Part shown: one piece after another, positions 39,817 to 49,022 of the stretch
Position numbering within the stretch: position 1 is the stretch's first letter
How the letters are laid out: each line of letters starts with the position of its first letter
Assembly (NCBI RefSeq): GCF_026342355.1
Contig: NZ_JAPEMV010000004.1
Span: forward strand, 310,001 to 374,000
Direction of reading: 5' to 3'
DNA: 64,000 bases
Source of the DNA: Streptomyces sp. NBC_00249
GTDB lineage: Bacteria > Actinomycetota > Actinomycetes > Streptomycetales > Streptomycetaceae
The notes under the pieces: model-generated
The model's input: only the letters and a program-made list of their open reading frames with translations
Told to the model about the DNA's origin: nothing
The model's database searches: none
Made by a program: the position numbers and the translations under genes

Positions 39817-41649
39817 TCAGCCGCGCGGCGACCCGGCGTCCGGGATGACCGCGTCGGAGACGGGCCGCTCCGAGGCCGGGGCGGCCTTGGTCTCGACCGG
39901 CTTGCGCAGCGCGATGTTCAGCTCGCGCAGGCGGGCCTCCTCCAGCACGGTCGGCGCGCCCATCATCAGGTCCTGGGCGTTGCCGTTGAGCGGGAAGGCG
40001 ATGGTCTCGCGGATGTTCGGCTCGTCGGCCAGCAGCATCACGATGCGGTCCACGCCCGGGGCGATGCCACCGTGCGGCGGGGCGCCGAGGCGGAACGCGC
40101 GCAGCATGCCCGCGAACTCCCGCTCGACGGTCTCGGCCTCGTAGCCGGCGATCTCGAAGGCCTTGAGCATGACCTCGGGCTCGTGGTTGCGGATGGCACC
40201 GGAGGACAGCTCGATGCCGTTGCAGACGATGTCGTACTGCCAGGCCAGGATGTCGAGCGGGTCCTTCTCCTCCAGGTCCTTCATGCCGCCCTGCGGCATG
40301 GAGAACGGGTTGTGGGAGAAGTCGATCTTGCCGGTCTCCTCGTCCTTCTCGTACATCGGGAAGTCGACGATCCAGCAGAAGCGGAAGACGTTCTCCTCGA
40401 ACTGGCCCGCGCGCTTGGCCGCCTCGACGCGGACGCCGGACATGATCTTGGAGACCTCGTCGAACTCGCCCGCGCCGAAGAACACCGCGTGCCCGGCCGC
40501 CAGGCCCAGACGCTCGGTGAGGACCTTGACGTTCTCCTCGGTGAGGAACTTGGCGATCGGGCCGGTCAGCGCACCGTCCTCGCCCACGCGGACCCAGGCC
40601 AGGCCCTTGGCGCCCAGCGAGATCGCGTACTCGCCGAGGCCGTCGAAGAACTTGCGCGGCTGCGCGGCGGTGTCCGGGACGGCCAGGGCGCGCACGTGCT
40701 TGCCGGCGAACGCCTTGAACTCCGAGGCCTCGAAGACGTCGGTGATGTCGACGAGCTCCAGCTTGGCGCGCAGGTCGGGCTTGTCGTTGCCGTACTTGAG
40801 CATCGACTCGCGGAACGGGATCCGCGGGAACGGCGAGGTGACCTCGCGGCCCTTGCCGAACTCGGTGAAGATCTCCGTCATCAGCCGCTCGATCGGCTGG
40901 AAGACGTCTTCCTGCTCGACGAACGACATCTCGACGTCGAGCTGGTAGAACTCGCCCGGCGAACGGTCGGCGCGGGCGTCCTCGTCGCGGAAGCAGGGCG
41001 CGATCTGGAAGTACCGGTCGAAGCCGGAGATCATCAGCAGCTGCTTGAACTGCTGCGGGGCCTGCGGCAGGGCGTAGAACTTGCCCGGGTTCAGACGCGA
41101 CGGGACGACGAAGTCACGGGCGCCCTCGGGGGAGGTCGCGGTGAGGATCGGGGTCGCCATCTCGTTGAAGCCGAGGGCCACCATCTTCGAGCGGATCGAC
41201 GCGATGACCGCCGAGCGCAGCATGATGTTGCGGTGCATGCGCTCGCGGCGCAGGTCGAGGAAGCGGTACTCCAGGCGCCGCTCCTCGTTCACACCGTCGT
41301 CGGTGTTGATGGTGAAGGGCAGCGGGGCGGCCGCGCCGAGCACCTCGACCTCGACGGCCTCGATCTCGATCTCGCCGGTGGGCAGCTCGGCGTTGACGTT
41401 GTCGGCGCCACGGGAGACGACCTTGCCGTCGACCCGTACGACCGTCTCCTTGGACAGCTTGTCCAGGACGGCGGCGGCCGCGGTGCCGGGGCGGGCGACG
41501 AGCTGCGTGATGCCGTAGTGGTCACGCAGATCGATGAAGAGGATGCCGCCCAGGTCTCGACGATTGTGCAGCCAGCCGCTCAGCCGGACGTCGGAGGCGA
41601 CGTCGGAGGCACGGAGCTCGCCGCACGTGTGGGACCTGTACCGATGCAT
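39817..41649 (-). CDS. aspS: Aspartyl-tRNA synthetase
   Basis: A 610-residue class IIb synthetase. The N-terminal anticodon-binding OB fold reads VRLSGWLHNRRDLGGILFIDLRDHYGITQLV. Motif 2 is FRDEDARADRSPGEFYQLDVEMSFV; motif 3 is GAPPHGGIAPGVDRIVMLL. The bacterial GAD insertion is present, making it full length. It charges tRNA-Asp with aspartate. The C-terminus has a short Ala/Pro/Glu-rich tail. Non-discriminating use on tRNA-Asn is possible in actinobacteria, but I cannot tell from sequence alone. It is divergent from a SpoIIE-type phosphatase gene. Confidence 0.98.
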   Translation of the reverse strand: MHRYRSHTCGELRASDVASDVRLSGWLHNRRDLGGILFIDLRDHYGITQLVARPGTAAAAVLDKLSKETVVRVDGKVVSRGADNVNAELPTGEIEIEAVEVEVLGAAAPLPFTINTDDGVNEERRLEYRFLDLRRERMHRNIMLRSAVIASIRSKMVALGFNEMATPILTATSPEGARDFVVPSRLNPGKFYALPQAPQQFKQLLMISGFDRYFQIAPCFRDEDARADRSPGEFYQLDVEMSFVEQEDVFQPIERLMTEIFTEFGKGREVTSPFPRIPFRESMLKYGNDKPDLRAKLELVDITDVFEASEFKAFAGKHVRALAVPDTAAQPRKFFDGLGEYAISLGAKGLAWVRVGEDGALTGPIAKFLTEENVKVLTERLGLAAGHAVFFGAGEFDEVSKIMSGVRVEAAKRAGQFEENVFRFCWIVDFPMYEKDEETGKIDFSHNPFSMPQGGMKDLEEKDPLDILAWQYDIVCNGIELSSGAIRNHEPEVMLKAFEIAGYEAETVEREFAGMLRAFRLGAPPHGGIAPGVDRIVMLLADEPNIRETIAFPLNGNAQDLMMGAPTVLEEARLRELNIALRKPVETKAAPASERPVSDAVIPDAGSPRG

Positions 41650-41785
41650 CAGTCATCCAGTTCTACGCGATACCAGGGTGGATTCAACCGTCCCAAGGTT
41701 ACCGTCAGGGCGCGCCACCGTGCGGGCACGCCCGGGGACCGCCGTGAACAGGCACTCCGGTGGGATGACCTGTAAAGATGACGGA

Positions 41786-43981
41786 GTGCGCACCGAGGAC
41801 GTCCTGGCCGCCATCGCGACCGGTCTGTGGCGATGGGACAACGCCTCCGGGACGGTCACCCTCGACAGCGAGGCCGCCCGGCTGCTCGGTCTGCCCGCGG
41901 AGCCCGTCATGCTGCCCGAGGTGGCGGTGCGCTCGCGTTTCCATCCGGTGGACTGGAACGAGATCAACGGCATCGTGAACCTGGCGGTGGCCGAGGGCAC
42001 CCTCGCCGAGGCCCGGCTGCGGATCATGGACGAGGACGGGCGGGTCCTGCGTACGGTGCGCAGCCGCTCCAAACCGCTGGAGAACGTCACGGCGGACGGC
42101 CGCAACGACTACGAGCTGATCGGCACCCTCCAGGAGATCGCCGAGCCGCAGCCGGGCACCACCGCCGCGCACACCCCCATCACCGGTGACTGGCGGCGTT
42201 CCCGGGAGGCCTTCCTGCTGGACGCCGGCCGGGCGCTGGCGGAGGCGCGGTCCACGGCGGAGGTGCTGCGGGTGGCGGCCTCGCTGTCCATGCCGGGGTT
42301 CAGTCCGGACGGGCTGGCCGTGTTCGGCGTGGCGGGCGACCGGCTGTCGGTCACCGGGCACCACGGGCACGGCCCCGGCGACGAGGGCCCCTTCTCCGAC
42401 ATGGGCCTGGACACCGACTATCCGGCGGCGGAGGTCGTCCGGACGGGACGGGCGATCTACCTCCCCTCCCCCGAGGACTACCAGCGGCGCTTTCCGGCCA
42501 CCTGGCCGCTGGCCCAGCGCTTCGGCCGGATCTCCTGGGCCTTCCTGCCGCTGATCGTCGCCGGACGGACCATGGGCGCCTGGATGGCCGCCTTCAAGCA
42601 TCCGGTGTCCTTCTCGCCCGACGAGCGGTCCGTACTGACGACGGTGGCCCGGATGCTGGCCCAGGCCCTCCAGCGGGCCGGTGTGGCCGAATCCGAACGG
42701 GAGCTGACGACGGGGCTCCAGCGGTCGATGATGCCGCAGCTCGGGCCGGAGATCCCGGGCATGACGATCGCCGCGCGCTACGTCCCGACTGGTGGCGGGC
42801 TCCAGGTCGGCGGCGACTGGTACGACATGATCCCGCTGCCGTCGGGCCGGTTCGCGCTGGTCATCGGCGACGTCCAGGGGCACGACGTACGGGCCGCGGG
42901 CCTGATGGGCCAGCTGCGGATCGCCGTACGCGCCTACGCCTCCGAGGGCCACCGGCCCGACGCCGTCCTGTCGCGGGCCTCCCGCTTCCTGGCCGGACTG
43001 TGCTCCTCCCAGGAGCACCCGGCCGGCTCCGGCTCCCCCGACCCGGACTTCCACAGCCCCCGGTTCGCGACCTGCCTCTACGTGGAGTGCGATCCGGCGA
43101 CCGGCCTGCTGGAGGTGGCCCGCGCCGGGCATCCCGATCCGGCGGTGCGGATGGCGGACGGCACGGTCCTGATGCGGCCGACGGCGGGCGGGCTGCCCCT
43201 GGGCATCGTCCCCGACACCGACTACCCGACGACCCGGTTCACCCTGGAGCCGGGCGAGACGATGATGCTGTGCACCGACGGGCTCATCGAGACCGGCGGG
43301 CACGACCTGGACACCGGCTGGGCGCGGCTGCGCGCCATCCTGGAGTCCGACACCCTCGACCCGGACTCCCCCGATGCCTCCGGCCCCTCGGAGGGCCACC
43401 TGGAGCGGCTCGCGGACCTGCTGGTCCAGGCCGTGCACGGGCCGTCCTCGCACCACACCACCGGACCGCTCGCCGACCGCCGCGAGGACGACATAGCCGT
43501 GGTGCTGCTGTGCCGCGAGAGCGCCGACTGCGGCTGCGGCACCCCGCCGCTGCACCCGTCGCGGCCCCCGCGGCGCACGATGCTGACGGTGGCGCAGGCA
43601 GAACCGGAGCGGCTCTCGGGCGCCCGCCGGCAGGTCCGGGAGCTGCTGCACGACTGGGCGGACCCGGAGCAGGTGGACTCGGCGGTACTGATGGTCTCCG
43701 AGATGGTCACCAACGTCCTGGTGCACACCGACGGCGACGCGGTACTGGTGGCGGAGGCGGCGGGCGAGCTGGGCACCCGGCGGCTGCGCGTGGAGGTCGC
43801 GGACGCCAGCGACGAGCTGCCGCACAAGCGCCACCCCGGGGAGATGGCGTCGAGCGGGCGCGGGGTGCTGCTGATGGAGATGCTGGCCGACACCTGGGGC
43901 GTGGACCCCCGGGGCGCGGGCAAGTCGATCTGGTTCGAGCTGTACGAACGCTCCAAACCGGACGACGACGTCGAGGACTGA
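41786..43981 (+). CDS. SpoIIE-type multidomain protein phosphatase with PAS, GAF and HATPase
   Basis: About 730 residues. PAS-like start (RTEDVLAAIATGLWRWDNASGTVTLDSEAARLLGL); a GAF domain from about 135 to 300; a PP2C/SpoIIE domain with GGDWYDMIPLPSGRFALVIGDVQGHD and the metal site MLCTDGLIE; finally a GHKL ATPase domain with LMVSEMVTNVLVHTDGD. It combines phosphatase and anti-sigma-kinase-like parts in one chain, the RsbU-RsbW logic of partner switching. Start is either this GTG or an ATG at 41765, 21 bases earlier. It is divergent from aspS across about 130 bases. Confidence 0.9.
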   Translation: MRTEDVLAAIATGLWRWDNASGTVTLDSEAARLLGLPAEPVMLPEVAVRSRFHPVDWNEINGIVNLAVAEGTLAEARLRIMDEDGRVLRTVRSRSKPLENVTADGRNDYELIGTLQEIAEPQPGTTAAHTPITGDWRRSREAFLLDAGRALAEARSTAEVLRVAASLSMPGFSPDGLAVFGVAGDRLSVTGHHGHGPGDEGPFSDMGLDTDYPAAEVVRTGRAIYLPSPEDYQRRFPATWPLAQRFGRISWAFLPLIVAGRTMGAWMAAFKHPVSFSPDERSVLTTVARMLAQALQRAGVAESERELTTGLQRSMMPQLGPEIPGMTIAARYVPTGGGLQVGGDWYDMIPLPSGRFALVIGDVQGHDVRAAGLMGQLRIAVRAYASEGHRPDAVLSRASRFLAGLCSSQEHPAGSGSPDPDFHSPRFATCLYVECDPATGLLEVARAGHPDPAVRMADGTVLMRPTAGGLPLGIVPDTDYPTTRFTLEPGETMMLCTDGLIETGGHDLDTGWARLRAILESDTLDPDSPDASGPSEGHLERLADLLVQAVHGPSSHHTTGPLADRREDDIAVVLLCRESADCGCGTPPLHPSRPPRRTMLTVAQAEPERLSGARRQVRELLHDWADPEQVDSAVLMVSEMVTNVLVHTDGDAVLVAEAAGELGTRRLRVEVADASDELPHKRHPGEMASSGRGVLLMEMLADTWGVDPRGAGKSIWFELYERSKPDDDVED

Positions 43982-44004
43982 GCCCTCTGCACACTGAAAG
44001 GTAA

Positions 44005-45075
44005 GTGGACGCGGCGATGCCGACCCCTCTGCTGCCCGAGCCGGTGCGGCGACTGGCCGCCTGGTGTGCGGTCCTGCTGCTGGTCACGGGTGTCGCCGCC
44101 GTCGGGATCTGGCTGTGCGTGGTCTTCAAGACCGCCGTCACGCCCGTCCTGCTCGCGGTCCTCGGCACCGCCCTGCTCGGCCCGCTGCACCGCCGCCTGG
44201 TCCGGATGGGGGTGAACCGCTCGCTGGCCGCCGCGGTCACCTGCCTGGCCGTGGTCGCCGTCGTCGGCGGGGCCACGTACATCGTGGCCCTGGCGCTCGT
44301 CGAGACCGGCGACCAGATCATCGACGCGCTCGTACGGGCCGGGGAGAGCCTCGCCGAGCACTTCGGGGCGGCCGGCACCTCGCTTTCGGACCTCGCCGCG
44401 AACTCCAAGGACCTCCTGGCGAAGTTCGGCGGCACGGCCGCGTCGGGGGTCCTCGCCGGACTCAGCGTGGTCGGCACGATGATCGCGACGGCCCTGCTGG
44501 CCCTGGTCCTGATCTTCTTCTTCCTGCGCGACTCCGACCGGGCCGTGGGCACGCTGCGGGCCCTCGTCCCGAGCCGCTCGGGCGACCTGATGGAGGCGAT
44601 GGGGCGGCGCGCCTACGGGGCCGTGGAGGGCTTCATGCGCGGGACCACCTTCGTGGCCCTGGTCGACGCCGTACTGATCGGCGCCGGCCTGCTGGTCCTG
44701 CGCGTACCGGGCGCGCTGGGCCTGGCCGCCCTCGTCTTCGTGACGGCGTACATCCCCTACCTCGGCGCGTTCCTGTCGGGCGCGGTGGCGGTCCTGGTGG
44801 CCCTCGCCGACCGGGGCTGGGTGATCGGCCTGTGGACGCTGGGCGTGGTCCTGGCCGTCCAGATGATCGAGGGCTACGTCCTCCAGCCGATGGTCCAGAG
44901 CCGCACGGTACAGATGCACCCGGCGGTGGTGATGCTGGCCATCACGGCCGGCGCGAGCGTCGCGGGCATCCTCGGCATGCTCCTGGCAGTCCCCCTCACA
45001 GCAGCCGCCTTCGGCGTCATCTCAGAACTCCGCACCCGCTACACCGCCCCGGCAGGGCCGCCCCCGAGCGACTGA
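44005..45075 (+). CDS. AI-2E-family (PerM-like) transporter
   Basis: A 356-residue protein with about eight helices of the AI-2E exporter/PerM superfamily. The region YIPYLGAFLSGAVAVLVALADRGW and the following YVLQPMVQSRTVQMHPAVVMLAI are the most conserved. Substrates in this family range from autoinducer-2 to sodium/proton exchange. It follows the SpoIIE-type phosphatase gene by 23 bases and may share its message. GTG 44005 and ATG 44017 are both possible starts. Confidence 0.88.
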   Translation: MDAAMPTPLLPEPVRRLAAWCAVLLLVTGVAAVGIWLCVVFKTAVTPVLLAVLGTALLGPLHRRLVRMGVNRSLAAAVTCLAVVAVVGGATYIVALALVETGDQIIDALVRAGESLAEHFGAAGTSLSDLAANSKDLLAKFGGTAASGVLAGLSVVGTMIATALLALVLIFFFLRDSDRAVGTLRALVPSRSGDLMEAMGRRAYGAVEGFMRGTTFVALVDAVLIGAGLLVLRVPGALGLAALVFVTAYIPYLGAFLSGAVAVLVALADRGWVIGLWTLGVVLAVQMIEGYVLQPMVQSRTVQMHPAVVMLAITAGASVAGILGMLLAVPLTAAAFGVISELRTRYTAPAGPPPSD

Positions 45076-45084
45076 GGCGCCTGT

Positions 45085-45639
45085 TCAGGTCCTGTCCGGG
45101 TCGCGTTCTTCCTTCAGGACTCCGTAGACGATGGAGTCGCGCCAGCTGCCCCGGACGAGGACATGCCCGCGAATGCGGCCTTCTTCGGTCATGCCAGCGG
45201 CCAGGAGGGTCTTCGCCGATGCGCTGTTCTTCGGGGCCCGGGCAGCCCAGACACGGTGCAGGTCCAGGTCGTCGAAGGCGAGGTCGAGCAGGAGGTGGAC
45301 GCTCTCGGTGCCGTACCCCACCCCCCAGGCGTCCGGACGCAGGGCGAAGCCGATGGTCGCGGCCTGTTGCTGATGAGGGTCCATGGCCAGGCGCGCGAAG
45401 CCGACCAGCGGGCCGCCCTCGCCCTCTGTGACGGCCAGGGCGTATTCCTGGCGAGGCGTGGCGGTGGCCGAGGCCATCGAGCGGGCCACGATGCCTGCGA
45501 CCTGGTCGCGGGTCCGTGGTTCGAAGGAGAGGTGTTCGGTCGCCTCGCTGCTGCCGTAGATGGCGTGGACGTTGTCCACGTCATCGAGTCTCAGCTCGCG
45601 CAGGGCCAGACGGTGGCGGTGACGGGCGACCGGATACAT
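45085..45639 (-). CDS. RimJ/RimL-type GNAT acetyltransferase
   Basis: A 184-residue GNAT protein with LRELRLDDVDNVHAIYGSSEA, GFALRPDAWGVGYGTESVHLLLDLAFDDLDLHRVWA and NSASAKTLLAAGMTEEGRIRGHVLVRGSW. The order is typical of RimJ/L proteins, which acetylate ribosomal or other amino groups. It is convergent with the AI-2E gene after a ten-base gap. The XRE/TPR regulator gene upstream ends 21 bases before this start, on the same strand. Confidence 0.9.
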   Translation of the reverse strand: MYPVARHRHRLALRELRLDDVDNVHAIYGSSEATEHLSFEPRTRDQVAGIVARSMASATATPRQEYALAVTEGEGGPLVGFARLAMDPHQQQAATIGFALRPDAWGVGYGTESVHLLLDLAFDDLDLHRVWAARAPKNSASAKTLLAAGMTEEGRIRGHVLVRGSWRDSIVYGVLKEERDPDRT

Positions 45640-45660
45640 GCGGCGGACTCTATGCGAGGT

Positions 45661-47016
45661 TCAGCGGGGTAGGGCAAGAGCAGGACGGGAGAACGTCTCG
45701 ATCTCCTCGCGCAGCTCGCGGGCGACGGCCGCGTCACGGTAGCCGGGCTGCAAGAGGGCCGAGCGCACCCGGCGAGCGGAGTGGATGATTCCCGCGTTGC
45801 GCTGGTCCGCAGACAGGTCCAAGACGGGACGGACTGCTTCTGCGGCTCCGTCGAGGTCCCCGGTCCAGAGGCGGGCCAGGCCAAGATTGGTGCGGGCGCC
45901 GGCAGCGTCCCCGAAGGCCCAGTCGGCATGCCCGGGGTCGCTGAAGCCGCCCACCGCCCGCTCGGCGCGTTGTGCGAGCTGGGCATCCCCGTGGCCGAGC
46001 AGGACATGGGCCTCGACGTCGTAGTAGTCCTGGCGGACACGGGGGAACGTGAGCAGGCCGCCCAGCGCGTCCAGGTCGTCGGGGACCGTGGTCTCGCGCA
46101 GATCAGTGGCGCGCCTGGTGGCCCGGGTGACGGTGTCGGCGTCGCCGATCAGCGAGGCCGCGCGGGCTTCGAGACCGGCCAGCCACACCGTCACCGTGCC
46201 GTGCTGGGAGGCGGCCTGGGCCGCGCCCTGGCGGGCGTAGTGGAGGGCGTCGGTGGGGCGGTCGGCCCAGTACGAGATGAGGGACTGCAGCCCCCTGACC
46301 CAGGCCCCCATCGCGGGGTGATCGGCCTGCTCGGCGCAGACGGCGGCGGTGCGCGCCTGCATCATCGCCGCGTTCGGGTCCCCCAGGTCGTGACCGGCCT
46401 TGGCGAGCATGCCCGAGGACAGGGCTGCGATCAGGTAGAGGTCGCGCAGCTGGACCGGGCGGGCCCGTCCGGATTCCAGGAGGCGGAAGCACTCGTCCTG
46501 CACGCTGATCAGATCGTCCAGGACCGCTGCGAGCGGAACCCGGACGTAGGCGGACGCCAGGCGCCGTGCCTCGTCCTGGAGGTATCCCATGGTCTCCTCG
46601 CCGACCCGGCCTCGCTCTTCTCCCATGGCGAATGCCATCGCACGCCGTGCTGCCATAGCTGCGTTCGTTCCCATCTCGTGCAGACCCGCGCCGTCAGCGG
46701 CGCCGGGTGGGGCGGAGTACGACATACCGTGCCGCGCCGGTGCGGGCGCGGCGCGGGGCGGGGCGGATGCCGGAGACCACAGGTCGTCGATGCTGTGGCC
46801 CAGCAGGTGGACCAGGACCCGCCGGGAGTCCGGATGAGGCCGGCCGGTGCCGTAGTACCAGCGCTCGAAGGTCGCCTCGGAGACGGTGAGCCTGGCGTAC
46901 TTCTCCAGGCCTTCCAAGTCGGCCAGTTCACTGGCGGCCGCCGTGAAACGGGAGAGGAAGACATCGAAGTCCCGCCACTCCCTGGCATCGAGCAGCACCC
47001 GCAGCAGCGTCGTCAT
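45661..47016 (-). CDS. XRE-type regulator with TPR-like C-terminal domain
   Basis: About 451 residues. The N-terminus contains a helix-turn-helix (LEKYARLTVSEATFERWYYGTGRPHPDSRRVLVHLLGHSIDDLW), followed by helical repeats resembling TPRs: LRDLYLIAALSSGMLAKAGHDLGDPNAAMMQARTAAVCAE and later WADRPTDALHYARQGAAQA. It resembles the Streptomyces regulators that accompany HATPase genes. It is divergent from such a gene here. A palindrome TACCGGTCCGGTA lies 11 bases upstream of its ATG. A GTG three bases before the ATG could also start it. Confidence 0.85.
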   Translation of the reverse strand: MTTLLRVLLDAREWRDFDVFLSRFTAAASELADLEGLEKYARLTVSEATFERWYYGTGRPHPDSRRVLVHLLGHSIDDLWSPASAPPRAAPAPARHGMSYSAPPGAADGAGLHEMGTNAAMAARRAMAFAMGEERGRVGEETMGYLQDEARRLASAYVRVPLAAVLDDLISVQDECFRLLESGRARPVQLRDLYLIAALSSGMLAKAGHDLGDPNAAMMQARTAAVCAEQADHPAMGAWVRGLQSLISYWADRPTDALHYARQGAAQAASQHGTVTVWLAGLEARAASLIGDADTVTRATRRATDLRETTVPDDLDALGGLLTFPRVRQDYYDVEAHVLLGHGDAQLAQRAERAVGGFSDPGHADWAFGDAAGARTNLGLARLWTGDLDGAAEAVRPVLDLSADQRNAGIIHSARRVRSALLQPGYRDAAVARELREEIETFSRPALALPR

Positions 47017-47026
47017 CACGCCCCCT

Positions 47027-47095
47027 TACCGGTCCGGTATGTCGCGTCCGACCGTAACCCGACGCCGTCGTCAATCTCCTTCCCAAAAAGGGAAG
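47027..47095. promoter_or_regulatory. Two palindromes in the divergent XRE/HATPase promoter region
   Basis: TACCGGTCCGGTA (47027-47039) is a perfect 6+1+6 palindrome just upstream of the XRE/TPR gene. CTTCCC and GGGAAG flank AAAAA (47079-47095) nearer the HATPase gene. A TTGACG (minus strand) lies between them and may be a -35 element. Together they look like separate operators for the two divergent genes. Confidence 0.5.
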
Positions 47096-47129
47096 TTGGC
47101 GCACATGAGGCGCGAATGAGGGAGAAGCG

Positions 47130-47747
47130 ATGCCGCACCTCACCCCACAGGCGGATTCCAAGGGCCGAATGCGGGTGGATCTGCTCCGCTTGCCGCCACC
47201 ACGCTCGTACGTGTCCCTGCCGACGAGCCGGCCGCCGCAATCGGGCCGGGCCGAAATGGTCCTGGGGCGGCCCCACGGCCGCCCTGGGAAGGAAACGAAG
47301 GCCGTCGTGATCGAAACCCCCGCGGACCTCAGTACCCCCGTCGCCTGCGAGTGGTCGATGAGCTACACCATGGTCAAAGGGTCGGTCGGTCTCACCCGGA
47401 TCCACGCCCGCAGACTGCTGACCGCATGCAACTGGACCGGCGACGTCCAGGACGCCGTCGTCATCGTCAGTGAGCTGGTCACCAATGCCATCCGTCACGC
47501 GCACAAACGGGGCCACGTCCTGGGACTGCGGATCTCCGTCCTGGAGGACCACACCCTGGTCATCGACGTCAGCGACCCCGTCCCCGCCTTCCCCCGCACG
47601 GGCGGGCCCGCCCCCGGCGATCAGGACGAGGGCGGCCGGGGCCTGCTCGTCACCCGCGCTCTCGGAGCCGAGGTGACCTGGTTCCTGCGCAGGCACGTCG
47701 GCAAGACCGTCCGCGCCACCCTCCCCGCCCACCGCGCAACGGCCTGA
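47130..47747 (+). CDS. HATPase-domain regulatory protein
   Basis: A 205-residue protein. About 75 N-terminal residues are of low complexity. A GHKL ATPase domain follows: VQDAVVIVSELVTNAIRHAHKRG (N box), LVIDVSDPVPAFP (G1) and GGRGLLVTRALGAEVTWFL (G2). It is divergent from an XRE/TPR protein, a pairing repeated many times in Streptomyces; several such pairs affect development. The partner sigma factor or target is not visible. GAGGGAGAAG precedes the ATG. Confidence 0.87.
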   Translation: MPHLTPQADSKGRMRVDLLRLPPPRSYVSLPTSRPPQSGRAEMVLGRPHGRPGKETKAVVIETPADLSTPVACEWSMSYTMVKGSVGLTRIHARRLLTACNWTGDVQDAVVIVSELVTNAIRHAHKRGHVLGLRISVLEDHTLVIDVSDPVPAFPRTGGPAPGDQDEGGRGLLVTRALGAEVTWFLRRHVGKTVRATLPAHRATA

Positions 47748-47755
47748 CGCTCGAA

Positions 47756-47803
47756 CGGGAACGAAAAGGCCCAGGTCAGCGACCTGGGCCTGCTTCGTTC
47801 CCG
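47756..47803. terminator. Strong two-tier hairpin between the HATPase gene and the pirin gene
   Basis: An inner perfect stem AGGCCCAGGTC/GACCTGGGCCT has a three-base loop, and an outer stem CGGGAACGAA pairs with TTCGTTCCCG. The gene ends on both sides are convergent, so it can serve both. Confidence 0.9.
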
Positions 47804-47839
47804 CATCTTCCGGCGCCCCAACCACAGGGCCCGGGCCGG

Positions 47840-48835
47840 TCAGTCCTGGTCTGCCTCGCCCGTGCCGCGGTGGCCGAGGCCCGTGCGGGCCGTGGTGGGG
47901 ATGGTGCCGAGGCGGCCCGCCTGGAAGTCGTCGAAGGCCTGCTGGAGTTCGTCGCGGCTGTTCATGACGAACGGCCCGTAGTGCGCCATCGGCTCGCGGA
48001 TCGGCTGTCCGCCGAGGATGACGACCTCCATGTCCGGCGCGTTCGAGTCCTGGGACTCGTCCGCCCGCACCGTCAGCGAGCCGCCTTCTCCGAAGACCGC
48101 CGTCTGTCCGGTGTGGATCGGCCTGCGGTCCTCGCCGACCGAGCCGCGCCCGGCCAGGACGTAGACGAGGGCGTTGAAGTCCTCGCGCCACGGGAGGGTG
48201 ATCTGCGCGCCCGGGGTGACGGTCGCGTGGACCATCGTGATCGGGGTGTGGGTGATGCCCGGGCCCTCGTGCCCGTCGAGCTCGCCGGCGATCACCCGGA
48301 GCAGCGCGCCGCCGTCCGGGGTGGACAGCAGCTGGACCTGGCCGCCGCCGATGTCCTGGTAGCGCGGGGGCATCATCTTGTCGGAGGCCGGGAGGTTCAC
48401 CCACAGCTGGAGGCCGTGGAAGAGGCCGCCGGACACCACCAACGACTCCGGCGGGGCCTCGATGTGCAGGAGGCCCGAACCGGCGGTCATCCACTGGGTG
48501 TCGCCGCCGTTGATGACTCCGCCGCCGCCGTTGCTGTCCTGGTGGACGAAGGTCCCGTCGATCAGGTAGGTGACGGTCTCGAAGCCGCGGTGGGGGTGCC
48601 AGGGGGTGCCCTTGGGCTCGCCCGGCGCGTACTCCACCTCGCCCATCTGGTCCATCATGATGAACGGGTCGAGGTACTGGTAGTTGATCCCGGCGAACGC
48701 CCGGCGCACCGGGAACCCCTCGCCCTCGAATCCACCCGGAGCCGTGGTCACGGCCAGCACCTTGCGGGCGGCGGCCGTCTGCGGCACGGCCACGCGCGGA
48801 AGGGTCAACGGGTTCTCAACAGTCACTGCGGGCAT
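47840..48835 (-). CDS. Pirin-family cupin protein
   Basis: A 331-residue bicupin. The N-terminal cupin has PWHPHRGFETVTYLIDGTFVHQDS (two His, further His and Glu) and GSGLLHIEAP, the iron-binding set of pirins. The C-terminal cupin includes WREDFNALVYVLAGRGSVG. Pirins can act as quercetin dioxygenases or redox-sensing regulators. GGAGGTCC precedes the ATG by about eight bases. A perfect inverted repeat lies just upstream and is likely the operator. The C-terminus is Gly/Thr-rich. Confidence 0.95.
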   Translation of the reverse strand: MPAVTVENPLTLPRVAVPQTAAARKVLAVTTAPGGFEGEGFPVRRAFAGINYQYLDPFIMMDQMGEVEYAPGEPKGTPWHPHRGFETVTYLIDGTFVHQDSNGGGGVINGGDTQWMTAGSGLLHIEAPPESLVVSGGLFHGLQLWVNLPASDKMMPPRYQDIGGGQVQLLSTPDGGALLRVIAGELDGHEGPGITHTPITMVHATVTPGAQITLPWREDFNALVYVLAGRGSVGEDRRPIHTGQTAVFGEGGSLTVRADESQDSNAPDMEVVILGGQPIREPMAHYGPFVMNSRDELQQAFDDFQAGRLGTIPTTARTGLGHRGTGEADQD

Positions 48836-48855
48836 GGTCAGGACCTCCTTCTGCG

Positions 48856-48876
48856 TCGAGTTTAGTTGAAACTCGA
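48856..48876. promoter_or_regulatory. Inverted repeat upstream of the pirin gene
   Basis: TCGAGTTT and AAACTCGA are perfect 8-base arms around AGTTG, starting 21 bases upstream of the pirin ATG. The A/T-rich centre and position suit a MarR-type repressor. No MarR gene is adjacent, so the regulator would act in trans. Confidence 0.6.
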
Positions 48877-49022
48877 ACTTTCTGCCACCGCTCAGAACAG
48901 CGCACCCGCCCGGCTCATTCCCGGACGGGTGCGTGAAGGGTGGCAGGCCCCCCGACCAGGGAGATCCCGCCAATGTGCATACGTATGACAACCGGGGCGC
49001 CCGCGATGCGGTCTTCCCGGAC

